This document shows, piece by piece, positions 37,235-48,223 of a stretch of DNA of 64,000 bases. Position 1 is the first letter of the stretch, and every line of letters begins with the position of its first letter. The position numbers and the translations under genes were made by a program. The notes beneath the pieces are model-generated. The model had not been told where the DNA came from. It was given only the letters and a program-made list of their open reading frames with translations, and ran no database searches. Origin of the DNA: Sphingobium cyanobacteriorum (GTDB taxonomy: Bacteria > Pseudomonadota > Alphaproteobacteria > Sphingomonadales > Sphingomonadaceae). The stretch covers positions 182,560 through 246,559 of the forward strand of contig NZ_JAUQOM010000005.1 in assembly GCF_030580935.1 (NCBI RefSeq), written 5' to 3'.

Positions 37235-37678
37235 TCAGCCGATCGCCGAGCGGCGCAGGTCGCGCGCCTTGGTGAGGATGATCTCCTCCAGCTTCTGCAC
37301 CGTCGCGGCGGCGACCGGGGCATCGACCCACTGGCCGCCCTGGTTGACCTGGCGGCTGGCGGCGACGCGCACCGCGTCGGCCCGCAGATCCTGGTCCAGG
37401 ATCGACACGGTCAGCTTCATCCGCTCATTGGGGCTGTTGGGATTGGCATACCAGTCTGTGACGATGACGCCGCCGTTCGAATCGGTCTGCACCATCGGCA
37501 TGAAGGACAGGGTATCGAGCGAAGCGCGCCACAGATAGGCGTTGACGCCGATCGTCGTCACTTTCGATGCGGCAATATCCGCCTTGGGCCGCTCCTTGGA
37601 ACCGCCGCCGCAGGCCGCAAGCGGCAGGAGGGCGGCCAGCAGCAGGCCGGACGAAAGGGAGGCGGGAAGGCGGACCAT
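37235..37678 (-). CDS. DUF3576 family lipoprotein
   Basis: 147 residues. The signal peptide ends at the lipobox LAAC (about C23). The rest, VNAYLWRASLDTLSFMPMVQ, SNGGVIVTDWYANPNSPNER and a C-terminal RQVNQGGQWVDAP, is typical of DUF3576, an alphaproteobacterial family always found near leuS. The family is predicted to be a periplasmic or outer-membrane lipoprotein and its link to LptE suggests envelope assembly; direct function is unknown. Confidence 0.88.
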   Translation of the reverse strand: MVRLPASLSSGLLLAALLPLAACGGGSKERPKADIAASKVTTIGVNAYLWRASLDTLSFMPMVQTDSNGGVIVTDWYANPNSPNERMKLTVSILDQDLRADAVRVAASRQVNQGGQWVDAPVAAATVQKLEEIILTKARDLRRSAIG

Positions 37679-37913
37679 CAGGGCATGTCCTAGCTGGGAA
37701 AAACGAGAAACTGCCCGCTTCTATAGTGGTCGTGCCGCGTGGGGCAAGGGGGCGCGGATGGGGGACGCGACGGGCGGACGATCGACGGGGCGATGAATCC
37801 TGTGTGTTCGATGCAACAGCTTCGACAAAAAGGCGTTCGGCCCCTAGCCAGTGGCGGCTTTATGGGTGTAATGCGTTGATCAAATATATGTGTGCGGGGA
37901 TAGAGTCGGGATC
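37679..37913. other. 235-bp divergent intergenic region
   Basis: Lies between the DUF3576 and barrel-protein starts. Holds no visible gene. The right end has GGGGATAGAGTCGGGATC before the ATG at 37914 and an AT-richer stretch (GATCAAATATATG near 37878) that may carry the promoter of the rightward gene. Confidence 0.35.
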
Positions 37914-38639
37914 ATGCGTGTGAGCAGGGGATATATGGCATGGGCAAGTGCGGCGACAGCCGTGACCGGCTTCATGTTGTCTCCGGCCATTGGCGCGGCA
38001 ACCGATTTCGTTCGGTTGCGCACGGAAGCGCCCGTGTCCTTGGGTGCGCTGGGCAGCATCTCTTCCTTCACCCCGACGATCAAGGACCCGCAGCTTGCAG
38101 CGGCCTATGCCAGGGTCGCGGCGCGGGCAGGCAGCCAGGGTTTCCGTTTCACGCCGACCAGCGGGTCGCTGAGCGGCCAGCGCTCGATCACCATCATGGT
38201 CCGTGCCAGCAATGATCGCCTGATCGGCGCGCCGACGCCGGTGGATATCAAGCCTGTCGCCTTCAGCCTGAACGGTGCGCATAACTGGCGCAAATTTGCC
38301 CTGCCTGATGCCGTCGGCCGCAAGGCGCTGGACCCGGTGCCGGTCGAAACCATGGTCGACGCGAAGAATTTTGCGCTGGATGAAGGCCGCAAAGACCGCT
38401 TCAGCACCAAGGTGTTGCTGGAAACACGGCGCGACCCCGGCGCCACGGCGACCGTGCGCAATCCGTCCGCGGACAAGGATTATTCGCTGGATCTGGCCAG
38501 TTCCTATTCGCTGACGCGCAACCTGAACGTCACGGCGGGCGTGCGCTATAATAACAGTCTGGCCGGCCGCTTGACCCCGATGACCGACGAACGGCAGGAC
38601 AGCCAGGCCGTCTATCTGGGCACCATCTTCAAATTCTGA
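37914..38639 (+). CDS. Predicted secreted beta-barrel-like protein of unknown family
   Basis: 241 residues from MRVSRGYMAWASAATAV. A signal peptide (to about AIGAA) is followed by alternating polar/hydrophobic strands; the end (LNVTAGVRYNN, DSQAVYLGTIFKF) finishes with a C-terminal Phe like outer-membrane barrels, and the last 50 residues look like paired strands with tight turns. The middle (VDIKPVAFSLNGAHNWRKFA) does not match a family I know. It could be a small outer-membrane protein or a periplasmic beta protein. It is a single gene between divergent and convergent neighbours. Confidence 0.6.
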   Translation: MRVSRGYMAWASAATAVTGFMLSPAIGAATDFVRLRTEAPVSLGALGSISSFTPTIKDPQLAAAYARVAARAGSQGFRFTPTSGSLSGQRSITIMVRASNDRLIGAPTPVDIKPVAFSLNGAHNWRKFALPDAVGRKALDPVPVETMVDAKNFALDEGRKDRFSTKVLLETRRDPGATATVRNPSADKDYSLDLASSYSLTRNLNVTAGVRYNNSLAGRLTPMTDERQDSQAVYLGTIFKF

Positions 38640-38697
38640 TGCGTTGACGGCTTGATCGTCGCGGTTCGCTTGCGCCTGGGAAGGCGTGGGCGGCAAT

Positions 38698-38726
38698 CAG
38701 GCGCGCTCCGATATGCAGCGCGCCTG
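38698..38726. terminator. Hairpin at a convergent junction
   Basis: CAGGCGCGCT at 38698-38707 pairs exactly with AGCGCGCCTG at 38717-38726 (9-base loop) in the 156-bp gap between the barrel-like protein and the dehydrogenase. It may mark the transcript end; no U-tract. Confidence 0.45.
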
Positions 38727-38795
38727 TGTGCCTGTCTCGTCCCGCCCCTTGAAACAGCCTCTCTACGGCGCCGCATCAGCGCGCACGCATCCATC

Positions 38796-39731
38796 CTATG
38801 CCAGCTCCGGCACCGGCGATGGCAGTGGTGCGCCGCTGAAATGTGCCTGCAAATTGGCCTGCAACATCGCCGCCATGCGACCCACCGCTTCCTCGGTCGC
38901 GCCGCCGGTATGGGGCGTCAGCACGCAATTGGGCACATCGGCCCAGCGCGCCGGATCGGTCGGTTCGGGATCGAACACGTCGATTGCCGCGCCGCCCAGA
39001 CGCCCGGCCTTGAGCGCGTCGATCAGCGCGGCCTCGTCCACCAACTGGCCGCGCGCGACATTGACCAGCAATCCGTCCGGTCCCAGCGCGTCGATGATCG
39101 CGGCAGATATCATGCCCCGATTCGCCTCGTTCGCGCGGCAAGCCACCAGCAATATGTCACTGTCCCGCGCCAGGGCCGCCAGCGACTCCGCGCGTGGCCA
39201 GTGCAATCCCGGCTTCTCGCGCGGTCCCCACCAGCCGATCGGCATCTTCATCACTGCTGCCCGTTCGGCGATGGCGATGCCGATCGCGCCCATCCCGACG
39301 ATGCCCAGCCGCGCACTGGCCATCGACCGGGTCCGCGTCTTGGCCTCGATCGTCCAGCCGCCGCCCCGCAGATGACGGTCGCCCCCCACGATCCAGCGCT
39401 GGTGTGCGATCATCAGGCCGATCGCATGGTCGGCGACATCCTCCGCATTGGCCGCGCCGCCATGGGCGACGGCGATGCCGCGCGCGCGGGCCAGCGCCAG
39501 GTCGACGCCATCATAGCCCACCGTGAAGCAGGCGATGAGCGTCAGCCGCGGCATCGCGTCCATCAACGCGCGCTCCAGCGGAAACTCGCCCGCCCATATC
39601 AGCGCGTCGACGGCCGCCAGTGCATCCGGGCCTGGCCCGTCCCACAGGGCGATGACGTCATGATCCACGCGCAGCAGCGGCAGCAGCGGGGCCAGCAATG
39701 GCTGGCCCACCAACAAGAGGGGACGCGCCAT
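38796..39731 (-). CDS. D-isomer-specific 2-hydroxyacid dehydrogenase
   Basis: 311 residues. The NAD site is LGIVGMGAIGIAIAERA; catalytic residues lie in VNVARGQLVDE (Arg), DVFDPEPTDP (Glu) and CVLTPHTGGATEE (His). VGYDGVDLALARARGIAVAH is the usual hinge. It probably reduces glyoxylate, hydroxypyruvate or a related 2-oxoacid with NAD(P)H. The start is 5 bp after the CGS-type gene stop on the same strand, so the two are co-transcribed. The exact substrate cannot be read. Confidence 0.9.
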   Translation of the reverse strand: MARPLLLVGQPLLAPLLPLLRVDHDVIALWDGPGPDALAAVDALIWAGEFPLERALMDAMPRLTLIACFTVGYDGVDLALARARGIAVAHGGAANAEDVADHAIGLMIAHQRWIVGGDRHLRGGGWTIEAKTRTRSMASARLGIVGMGAIGIAIAERAAVMKMPIGWWGPREKPGLHWPRAESLAALARDSDILLVACRANEANRGMISAAIIDALGPDGLLVNVARGQLVDEAALIDALKAGRLGGAAIDVFDPEPTDPARWADVPNCVLTPHTGGATEEAVGRMAAMLQANLQAHFSGAPLPSPVPELA

Positions 39732-39735
39732 GGCT

Positions 39736-41061
39736 TTAGCCGATCTGCCGCAGCGCCTGAGCGAAATCAGCGATCAGATCGTCGGCATCCTCGCACCCGA
39801 TCGAGATGCGGACCATATTGTCGCCAATCCCCAGAGCGTTCTTGCGCTCGGCCGGCACCGACAAGTGGGTCATGGCGGCAGGATGGCTGGCCAGCGTCTC
39901 GGTCCCGCCCAGGCTGACCGCGAGCTTGGCGATCTTGAGCGCATCAAGGAAGGCGAACGCTTCCGCCTCGCCCCCTTTCAGATAGAGCGAAAAGGTCGAT
40001 CCCGCGCCGCTACAGTGGCGGCGGTAGATATCCGCCTGCCGCTCGGTTTCGGGGAAGCCGAGATAGACGATCTTTTCGACCTGTGGCTGGTCTTTGAGCC
40101 AGGTGCAGACCTTCTGCGCATTCTCGCCCGCCCGGCTCATCCGCAATTCCAGCGTCTCCAGCGACCGCAGCAGCATCCAGGCGCTATGCGGATCAAGGAT
40201 CGTGCCGATCGTGTTGCGCATCAGCCTTATGGTGGTGATCAGCGCATTGGACCCCAGCACCCCGCCCGCGACCAGATCGCTATGGCCGCCAGCATATTTG
40301 GTCAGGCTGTAGATGACCAGGTCTGCGCCATGGGCCAGCGGCTTGAGCCACAATGGTCCCAGAAAGGTGTTGTCGATCGCGATCGGCGGAACGTGCGCCT
40401 CACCGGTGAACAGCAAGTCGCGCTGCGCAACCACGGCCTCCACATCGACCAGCACATTGGTCGGATTGGCCGGACTTTCCAGATAGAGCATGGCGACGCG
40501 GCCCAGCCCTTTGGCCTTTTCGATTACCGCACCAATCTCTTGTGCGCTCGCGCCGGCGGGGAAATCGAGCCATTGCACCCCGAACTTGCCCAATATCCGG
40601 CCGATTAGCGATTCGGTCGCAGCATAGAGCGGCGCGCTATGGACGATCACATCCCCCGGTTGCACCAGCGCCAGCAATGTGGTGGCGATCGCCGACATGC
40701 CGCTGGAAAAAAGCAGCGCGTCCTCCGCCTCCTCCCACACCGACAAGCGATCCTCGCAAATTTCCTGATTGGGACCGTTGAACCGGGAATAGACCAGCCC
40801 TTCAGACCCGCCGGGGCGGATGCCGGTCACACCTTCGAAATGGCGTTTGCCCGCCGCTGCACTTTCAAAGGCAAAGGTAGAGGTCAGGAAAATCGGCGGC
40901 TTGAGTGATCCTTCGGACAGGGTCGGATCATAGCCATGGCCCATCATCAAGGTGGCGGGCTTGAGCTTGCGGCCGTCAATCTCCATGATCGGAGCCTTGG
41001 GGCGGCGGCGATTGCCAGGGACTTCCACCCCTGTCAGCTCGGCTTCGGTTTCGCCGGTCAT
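39736..41061 (-). CDS. Cystathionine gamma-synthase family PLP enzyme
   Basis: 441 residues from MTGETEAELTGVEVPGNRRR (the frame to 41154 is extended shadow). The PLP lysine is in VIYSLTKYAGGHSDLVAGGV; YSRFNGPNQEICEDRLSVWE, FSSGMSAIATTLLALVQPGD and TETLASHPAAMTHLSVP are family marks. About 40 extra N-terminal residues precede the catalytic fold. The subgroup is the alphaproteobacterial cystathionine gamma-synthase family of uncertain substrate; a role in sulfur amino acid metabolism is likely but the gamma-synthase versus lyase choice is open. Confidence 0.88.
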   Translation of the reverse strand: MTGETEAELTGVEVPGNRRRPKAPIMEIDGRKLKPATLMMGHGYDPTLSEGSLKPPIFLTSTFAFESAAAGKRHFEGVTGIRPGGSEGLVYSRFNGPNQEICEDRLSVWEEAEDALLFSSGMSAIATTLLALVQPGDVIVHSAPLYAATESLIGRILGKFGVQWLDFPAGASAQEIGAVIEKAKGLGRVAMLYLESPANPTNVLVDVEAVVAQRDLLFTGEAHVPPIAIDNTFLGPLWLKPLAHGADLVIYSLTKYAGGHSDLVAGGVLGSNALITTIRLMRNTIGTILDPHSAWMLLRSLETLELRMSRAGENAQKVCTWLKDQPQVEKIVYLGFPETERQADIYRRHCSGAGSTFSLYLKGGEAEAFAFLDALKIAKLAVSLGGTETLASHPAAMTHLSVPAERKNALGIGDNMVRISIGCEDADDLIADFAQALRQIG

Positions 41062-41207
41062 ATCGTTTCTCCTGCTCGGTGCGGCGGCGTCTGGTGCGCC
41101 GCTGTCATGGGCGGGAGTGTAACGCAGGGCGGCAGCGAAGAGCCAGAGGGGCATGTAAGATTATTTCATGCCGCTATATGATTATTCTGCGGCTTCGGTG
41201 ATGCGCT

Positions 41208-41405
41208 TCAGGCAACCAAACCCTCCTCTACTTCGACCTCGACCGGCGCCTGGTCCTGCCCGCCCAAATCATGCGACATGCAAAAGCGGCCGACATTCAA
41301 TGTCTCGGCATAAAATGCCCACCATTGGGTCCAAAAGACAGCAGGCATGAACCAAAAGTCGAAAAAGACGTCGGGCATCGGCTGGGTGCTGATTGTCTGG
41401 GTCAT
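41208..41405 (-). CDS. Small aromatic-rich protein of unknown function
   Basis: 65 residues. A strong ribosome site, GGAG, lies 8 bases before the ATG on the minus strand. The core FFDFWFMPAVFWTQWWAFYA is packed with Phe and Trp and is followed by ETLNVGRF and an acidic C-terminus (VEVEVEEGLVA). It might be a membrane-associated peptide or a relative of phasin-like granule proteins, but I do not recognise a family. It lies about 150 bp upstream of the CGS-type gene on the same strand. Confidence 0.6.
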   Translation of the reverse strand: MTQTISTQPMPDVFFDFWFMPAVFWTQWWAFYAETLNVGRFCMSHDLGGQDQAPVEVEVEEGLVA

Positions 41406-41563
41406 GGCGATTCTCCATGCGCTGGGCCGCGCGGCGACTATACGCCTGATCCCTTACGGGGTTGCGCGGGTTCTGAACGAAGATGCACCGGTCTATCATG
41501 GCTGCAAGGTCATGGCAAAGCGCAGACCGTGACAGCGACGCTCCGGCTCCCTACATCGTCCCT

Positions 41564-43975
41564 ATGCCCGCTTGCCTTCCCACTCTGATCGAAAGCTGGT
41601 TCGCGGCACGAGGCTGGCGGGCCCGGCGGCATCAGATAGATATGCTGGCGGCGGCAAAACGTGGCGAACATGCGCTGCTCGTCGCGCCAACCGGCGCGGG
41701 CAAGACGCTGGCGGGGTTCCTGCCGACGCTGGCCGACCTGATCGACCATCCGACCGATCGGCTGCACACCCTCTATGTCTCGCCCCTGAAGGCGCTGGCG
41801 GTCGATGTCCGCCGCAACCTGCTGACCCCGATCGAGGAAATGGGCCTGCCCATCAGCGTGGAGACGCGCACCGGCGATACCCCGTCCGATCGCAAGGCGC
41901 GGCAGCGGGTGCGCCCGCCGCAGATATTGCTGACCACGCCCGAATCGCTGTCGCTGCTCTTGAGCTATCCCGACGCCGCCCTGCTCTTTTCGGACCTTCG
42001 GACCGTGATCGTCGATGAAGTTCACGCCTTCGCCACGCAGAAGCGCGGCGACCTGCTCAACCTGTCGATGGCGCGGTTGCAGGCGATCAACCCCGCGCTG
42101 CGCCGGGTGGCCCTGTCCGCGACCGTCGCCGATGTCGATGCCTATCGCGCCTGGCTCGCGCCCGATGGCGATATCGACACGGTAACGCCGGTGCTGGGCG
42201 AAGCCGGCGCGGCGCCGAACGTCGCCATCCTCATTCCCGAAGGCCGCGTCCCCTGGTCCGGCCATTCGGGCAAATATGCCGCGAAACAGGTCATGGCGGA
42301 GATCGAGGCGCGACAGACCACGCTCGTTTTCTGCAACACGCGGGGCCTGGCCGAACTCATCTTCCAGGAACTCTGGTCCGTCAATGACGCCAATCTGCCG
42401 ATCGCCATCCACCATGGCAGCCTGTCGATCGAGGCGCGGCGCAAGGTGGAATCGGCGATGGCGGCGGGCAAGCTGCGCGCGCTGGTGGCGACCGCCTCGC
42501 TCGACCTGGGTGTCGACTGGGGCAATGTCGATTGCGTGATCCAGATGGGGGCGCCCAAGGGCAGCTCGCGCCTGCTCCAGCGCATCGGCCGCGCCAATCA
42601 CCGGCTCGACATGGCGAGCGAGGCGATCCTGATCCCCGGCAACCGCTTCGAATATCTGGAGGCGCGGGCGGCGCTGGACGCGGTCGAGGCGGGGGAGCGC
42701 GACGCCGACGATTTCCGCCCCGGCAGCCTGGACGTGCTGGCCCAGCATGTCATGGGACTGGCCTGCGCCGGGCCGTTCCGGGCGGAGGAACTGCTGGAAG
42801 AGGTCCGGTCCGCCACCCCCTATAGCGGGCTGAGCGCCGAAGCGTTCGACCATGTCCTGCACTTCATCGAAGGCGGCGGCTACGCCCTGCGCGCCTATGA
42901 TCGGTTCAAGCGGCTGACCCAGGACACGGACGGACGCTGGCGCGTGTCGCATCCCCGCTTCATCCAGCAGCATCGCCTGAACGCCGGCATCATCGTCGAC
43001 CAGCCTGCGCTCGCCGTCCGTTTCGCCAATGGCCGCAAGCTCGGCACGGTGGAGGAAGGCTTTGCCGCGCAATTGCGCCCCGGCGACAGTTTCTTCTTTT
43101 CCGGCATGGCGCTGGAGGTGGTGCGGATGGACACGTCCGACCTGACCGTGCGGGCCACGTCGAAACAGGCGCGCATTCCCAGTTGGGGCGGCACCCGCAT
43201 GGCCATGTCGACCCGGCTGGCCGACCGGGTGCGGCATTTCCTGGCCGAACCGGGGGAATGGCACCGCTTCCCCGCCGATGTGCGCGAATGGCTGGAGATG
43301 CAGAAGTTGCGCTCCGCCCTGCCCCGGCCGGGCCAGCTCCTGATCGAAACCTTCCCGCATGAAGGCCGCCATTATCTCGTCTGCTACAGTTTCGAAGGCT
43401 GGAACGCGCACCAGTCGCTGGGGATGCTGCTCACCCGCCGGATGGAGAGCCAGGGGCTGATGCCGCTGGGTTTCGTGTCCAACGATTATGCGCTGGCGGT
43501 CTATGGCGTGAAGCCTGTCACCGATCCGCACAGCCTCTTTTCCGCCGATATTCTCGACCATGAATTTGTCGACTGGGTCGAACAGTCAAGCCTGCTCAAG
43601 CGCGCCTTCCGCGACGTGGCAGTCATTTCCGGCCTGATCGAGCGGCAGCATCCCGGCAAGCGCAAGACCGGGCGGCAGGTCACATTCTCCACCGACCTCA
43701 TCTACGACGTGCTGCGCAAATATCAGCCCGATCATCTGCTGCTGAAAGCCGCTTGGGCCGATGCGCGGGCGCGTATGACCGATGTGGGGCGGCTGGGCGA
43801 CCTGATCGATCGCGCCGCGACGACGATGCTGCATGTGACGCTCGACCGGGTCAGCCCGCTCGCCGTCCCGGTGCTGATCCTGATCGGGCGCGAACATGTC
43901 GCGCAGACCGCTGCCGAGGACGCGCTGCTGATGGAGGCCGAAGCGCTGGTGGCGGAGGCGATGCGCGCCGATTAG
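41564..43975 (+). CDS. Ligase-associated DNA damage response DEXH-box helicase (Lhr type)
   Basis: 803 residues from MPACLPTLIESWFAARGW (the frame adds 27 residues from 41483). Helicase motifs: LLVAPTGAGKTLAGFLPTL (I), LYVSPLKALAVDVRRNL (Ia), TTPESLSLLLSY, IVDEVHAF (II), LSATVAD (III), LVATASLDLGVDWG (V) and RLLQRIGRANHRLD (VI). The C-terminal 350 residues contain the winged-helix and Lhr-specific beta-barrel regions. These helicases work on damaged DNA with LigD/LigC-type ligase and PdeM. Here the helicase is far from pdeM (6.8 kb). Confidence 0.9.
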   Translation: MPACLPTLIESWFAARGWRARRHQIDMLAAAKRGEHALLVAPTGAGKTLAGFLPTLADLIDHPTDRLHTLYVSPLKALAVDVRRNLLTPIEEMGLPISVETRTGDTPSDRKARQRVRPPQILLTTPESLSLLLSYPDAALLFSDLRTVIVDEVHAFATQKRGDLLNLSMARLQAINPALRRVALSATVADVDAYRAWLAPDGDIDTVTPVLGEAGAAPNVAILIPEGRVPWSGHSGKYAAKQVMAEIEARQTTLVFCNTRGLAELIFQELWSVNDANLPIAIHHGSLSIEARRKVESAMAAGKLRALVATASLDLGVDWGNVDCVIQMGAPKGSSRLLQRIGRANHRLDMASEAILIPGNRFEYLEARAALDAVEAGERDADDFRPGSLDVLAQHVMGLACAGPFRAEELLEEVRSATPYSGLSAEAFDHVLHFIEGGGYALRAYDRFKRLTQDTDGRWRVSHPRFIQQHRLNAGIIVDQPALAVRFANGRKLGTVEEGFAAQLRPGDSFFFSGMALEVVRMDTSDLTVRATSKQARIPSWGGTRMAMSTRLADRVRHFLAEPGEWHRFPADVREWLEMQKLRSALPRPGQLLIETFPHEGRHYLVCYSFEGWNAHQSLGMLLTRRMESQGLMPLGFVSNDYALAVYGVKPVTDPHSLFSADILDHEFVDWVEQSSLLKRAFRDVAVISGLIERQHPGKRKTGRQVTFSTDLIYDVLRKYQPDHLLLKAAWADARARMTDVGRLGDLIDRAATTMLHVTLDRVSPLAVPVLILIGREHVAQTAAEDALLMEAEALVAEAMRAD

Positions 43976-44015
43976 AGCGCGATGACGGAGCGGGTAAACC
44001 TCATGGCATCCGACT

Positions 44016-44552
44016 CTAGTAAACGGGACCAGCGCCGTTATCGCGTGTCCCGCCACAGCCTTTCAGCGTGCCTTCCCCGAAAGCGATCGCAACCCGATCG
44101 GACCAGACAGCGTCGCTCATCCCGTCGCTGCACGGTCCCTGTGTCAGGGTCATGGTGAACCCGTCGCCCGTATAGCGGATGGCTGTGTCGTCACTGTCCT
44201 TGTCGGTGATGACGAAACGCAAGGACGCGGTGCCCGGTCGTTCCAGTGTCGCGGTCGATCCGCGCATGGTCACTGCCCAGAATGGTTCGGTGCCGATCGC
44301 GCGATAGTCGGGCGCGCGATCGCCGGGGGACGGCTTTGGATGCGCCGATGTTTCACGTGAAACCAAGGGCTTGGACGGAACCGCCACGGACCGCGAAACG
44401 CTTTCTCCCGGTTCGATGCTGTTTCCCGCCCGGTTGTCGATCGGCGGTGCCACCGTTTCGCTGGACGCAGGCTCAGCCTGATTGGCAACCGGGGCCTTAT
44501 CCCCGCCGCATCCGCCGGCCAGCAACGCCAGCAGGAGCAACGCCCGCTTCAT
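44016..44552 (-). CDS. COG3650-like lipoprotein
   Basis: 178 residues from MKRALLLLALLAGGCGGDKA with the lipobox LAGGC at about C15. After a Ser/Pro/Glu-rich spacer, YRAIGTEPFWAVTMRGSTAT, TGDGFTMTLTQGPCSDGMSD and FGEGTLKGCGG resemble the META/COG3650 type domain of uncharacterised envelope proteins. The spacer contains a perfect parS (encoding VSRET). The start overlaps tag by 4 bp. The function is unknown; heat-shock-like META domains have been linked to drug tolerance, but that is not shown here. Confidence 0.72.
   Translation of the reverse strand: MKRALLLLALLAGGCGGDKAPVANQAEPASSETVAPPIDNRAGNSIEPGESVSRSVAVPSKPLVSRETSAHPKPSPGDRAPDYRAIGTEPFWAVTMRGSTATLERPGTASLRFVITDKDSDDTAIRYTGDGFTMTLTQGPCSDGMSDAVWSDRVAIAFGEGTLKGCGGTRDNGAGPVY
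44350..44363. other. parS site, perfect match, distal
   Basis: GTTTCACGTGAAAC, a second exact parS core, lies about 24 kb from parAB inside the COG3650-like lipoprotein gene, where it reads as VSRET on the minus strand. Confidence 0.85.
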
Positions 44553-45109
44553 CCCCGCAGCGCTTCCCGGCGGAAGCAATGCGCGGCATGATCGTTCACC
44601 ATGCCGGTTGCCTGCATCCAGGCATAAACGATTGTCGGCCCGACAAATTTGAACCCGCGCGCCTTCAAATCCTTCGAGATCGCCGCCGACAGCGCGGTTT
44701 GCGCCGGCACCGTGACGCCGTCGCCCTGCAACGGCACGCCATCGACGAAGGACCAGCAATAAGCGGCGAAATCCTCGCCCTTCTCGCGCATCGCGCAGAA
44801 GAGGCGCGCGCCTGCGATGGTCGCAACGATCTTCGCCCGCGCCCGGACGATGCCGGGGTCGCCCATCAGCCGCTCGACATCCGCATCGGTGAAGGCAGCC
44901 ACGCGGTCGGGATCGAACCCGGCAAAGGCGGCGCGAAACGCCTCGCGCTTGCGCAAGATGGTGATCCAGGACAGGCCCGCCTGAAACCCCTCCAGCATCA
45001 GCATTTCCCACAGCATCCGCGAATCGCGCTCCGGCACGCCCCATTCCGCGTCATGATAGGCGCAATAAAGCGGGTCGGTCCCGGCCCAACCGCAACGGAC
45101 CCGCTCCAT
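44549..45109 (-). CDS. tag: DNA-3-methyladenine glycosylase I
   Basis: 186 residues. The zinc-binding and substrate block is RCGWAGTDPLYCAYHDAEWG; the catalytic region has LEGFQAGLSWITILRKREAF and the C-terminal FVGPTIVYAWMQATGMVNDH with the HCF zinc ligands. Tag removes 3-methyladenine from alkylated DNA. It is the first gene after gyrB on the same strand (4-bp gap between stop and start) and overlaps the lipoprotein gene at its end. Confidence 0.94.
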   Translation of the reverse strand: MERVRCGWAGTDPLYCAYHDAEWGVPERDSRMLWEMLMLEGFQAGLSWITILRKREAFRAAFAGFDPDRVAAFTDADVERLMGDPGIVRARAKIVATIAGARLFCAMREKGEDFAAYCWSFVDGVPLQGDGVTVPAQTALSAAISKDLKARGFKFVGPTIVYAWMQATGMVNDHAAHCFRREALRG

Positions 45110-45113
45110 CGGA

Positions 45114-47645
<2,532 letters not shown>

Positions 47646-47701
47646 CTAAAGCGAAACATGGCGGCTTCCGCCGGGGGGCAGGGCGGTCTATCACGGCCTT
47701 C

Positions 47702-48211
47702 ATGCGCCCGATATTGCCCCCGAAATGCCTGTCCCTGATGATGCTGCCTTTGATGGCGCTGTCGGGCTGTTCGAAAAGCAATGACGTGCTGGAAGAATTG
47801 CCCAACAGCTCTCTTGCCGGCGCACCGCGCGAGGATGTCAGTGAAACCCGGCTGGATTCCGCTATCGTCCGGCCGGTGACGATCGGCGAGGACGGGCCGC
47901 AACTCGACGCCTGCGGCAGTCTGGGACAGGTGATGCGCGTGGGACCAAAGGGGTTGGCGGTGCGCGCCGCGCCCTTTGCCGAGGCGAAGGCGCTGGCGAC
48001 GCTGGCGGAGGGCGAGCGTGCCTTCATCTGTACCCGCAGCTTCGACCAGAAATGGCTGGGCGTGGTCGTTCCGCCTGCCCTGGCGGGCGAAAATGCCAGT
48101 GAAGCTGCTGATTGCGGCGTCGCGTCTCCCGTCGAACGCAAGCAGGCTTATGATGGCCCCTGCGTCAGTGGCTGGGTGGCGAACGCCTCTGTCCGGTTGA
48201 TCGCGGGGTAG
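47702..48211 (+). CDS. Lipoprotein with SH3-like domain
   Basis: 169 residues. A signal peptide with lipobox LSGC (about C23) is followed by a short spacer and an SH3b-like domain: MRVGPKGLAVRAAPFAEAKA, LATLAEGERAFICTRSFDQK, WLGVVVPPALAG and CVSGWVANASVRLIAG. Bacterial SH3 domains often bind peptidoglycan or proteins in the envelope. Divergent from gyrB. The stop is 12 bp before the convergent yczE stop. The specific role is unknown. Confidence 0.75.
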   Translation: MRPILPPKCLSLMMLPLMALSGCSKSNDVLEELPNSSLAGAPREDVSETRLDSAIVRPVTIGEDGPQLDACGSLGQVMRVGPKGLAVRAAPFAEAKALATLAEGERAFICTRSFDQKWLGVVVPPALAGENASEAADCGVASPVERKQAYDGPCVSGWVANASVRLIAG

Positions 48212-48223
48212 CGAGGCCCAGGG

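Noticed and set aside
35051..37693. 880-codon plus-strand open frame opposite leuS
   Set aside because: Antisense shadow; LeuRS motifs are all on the minus strand.
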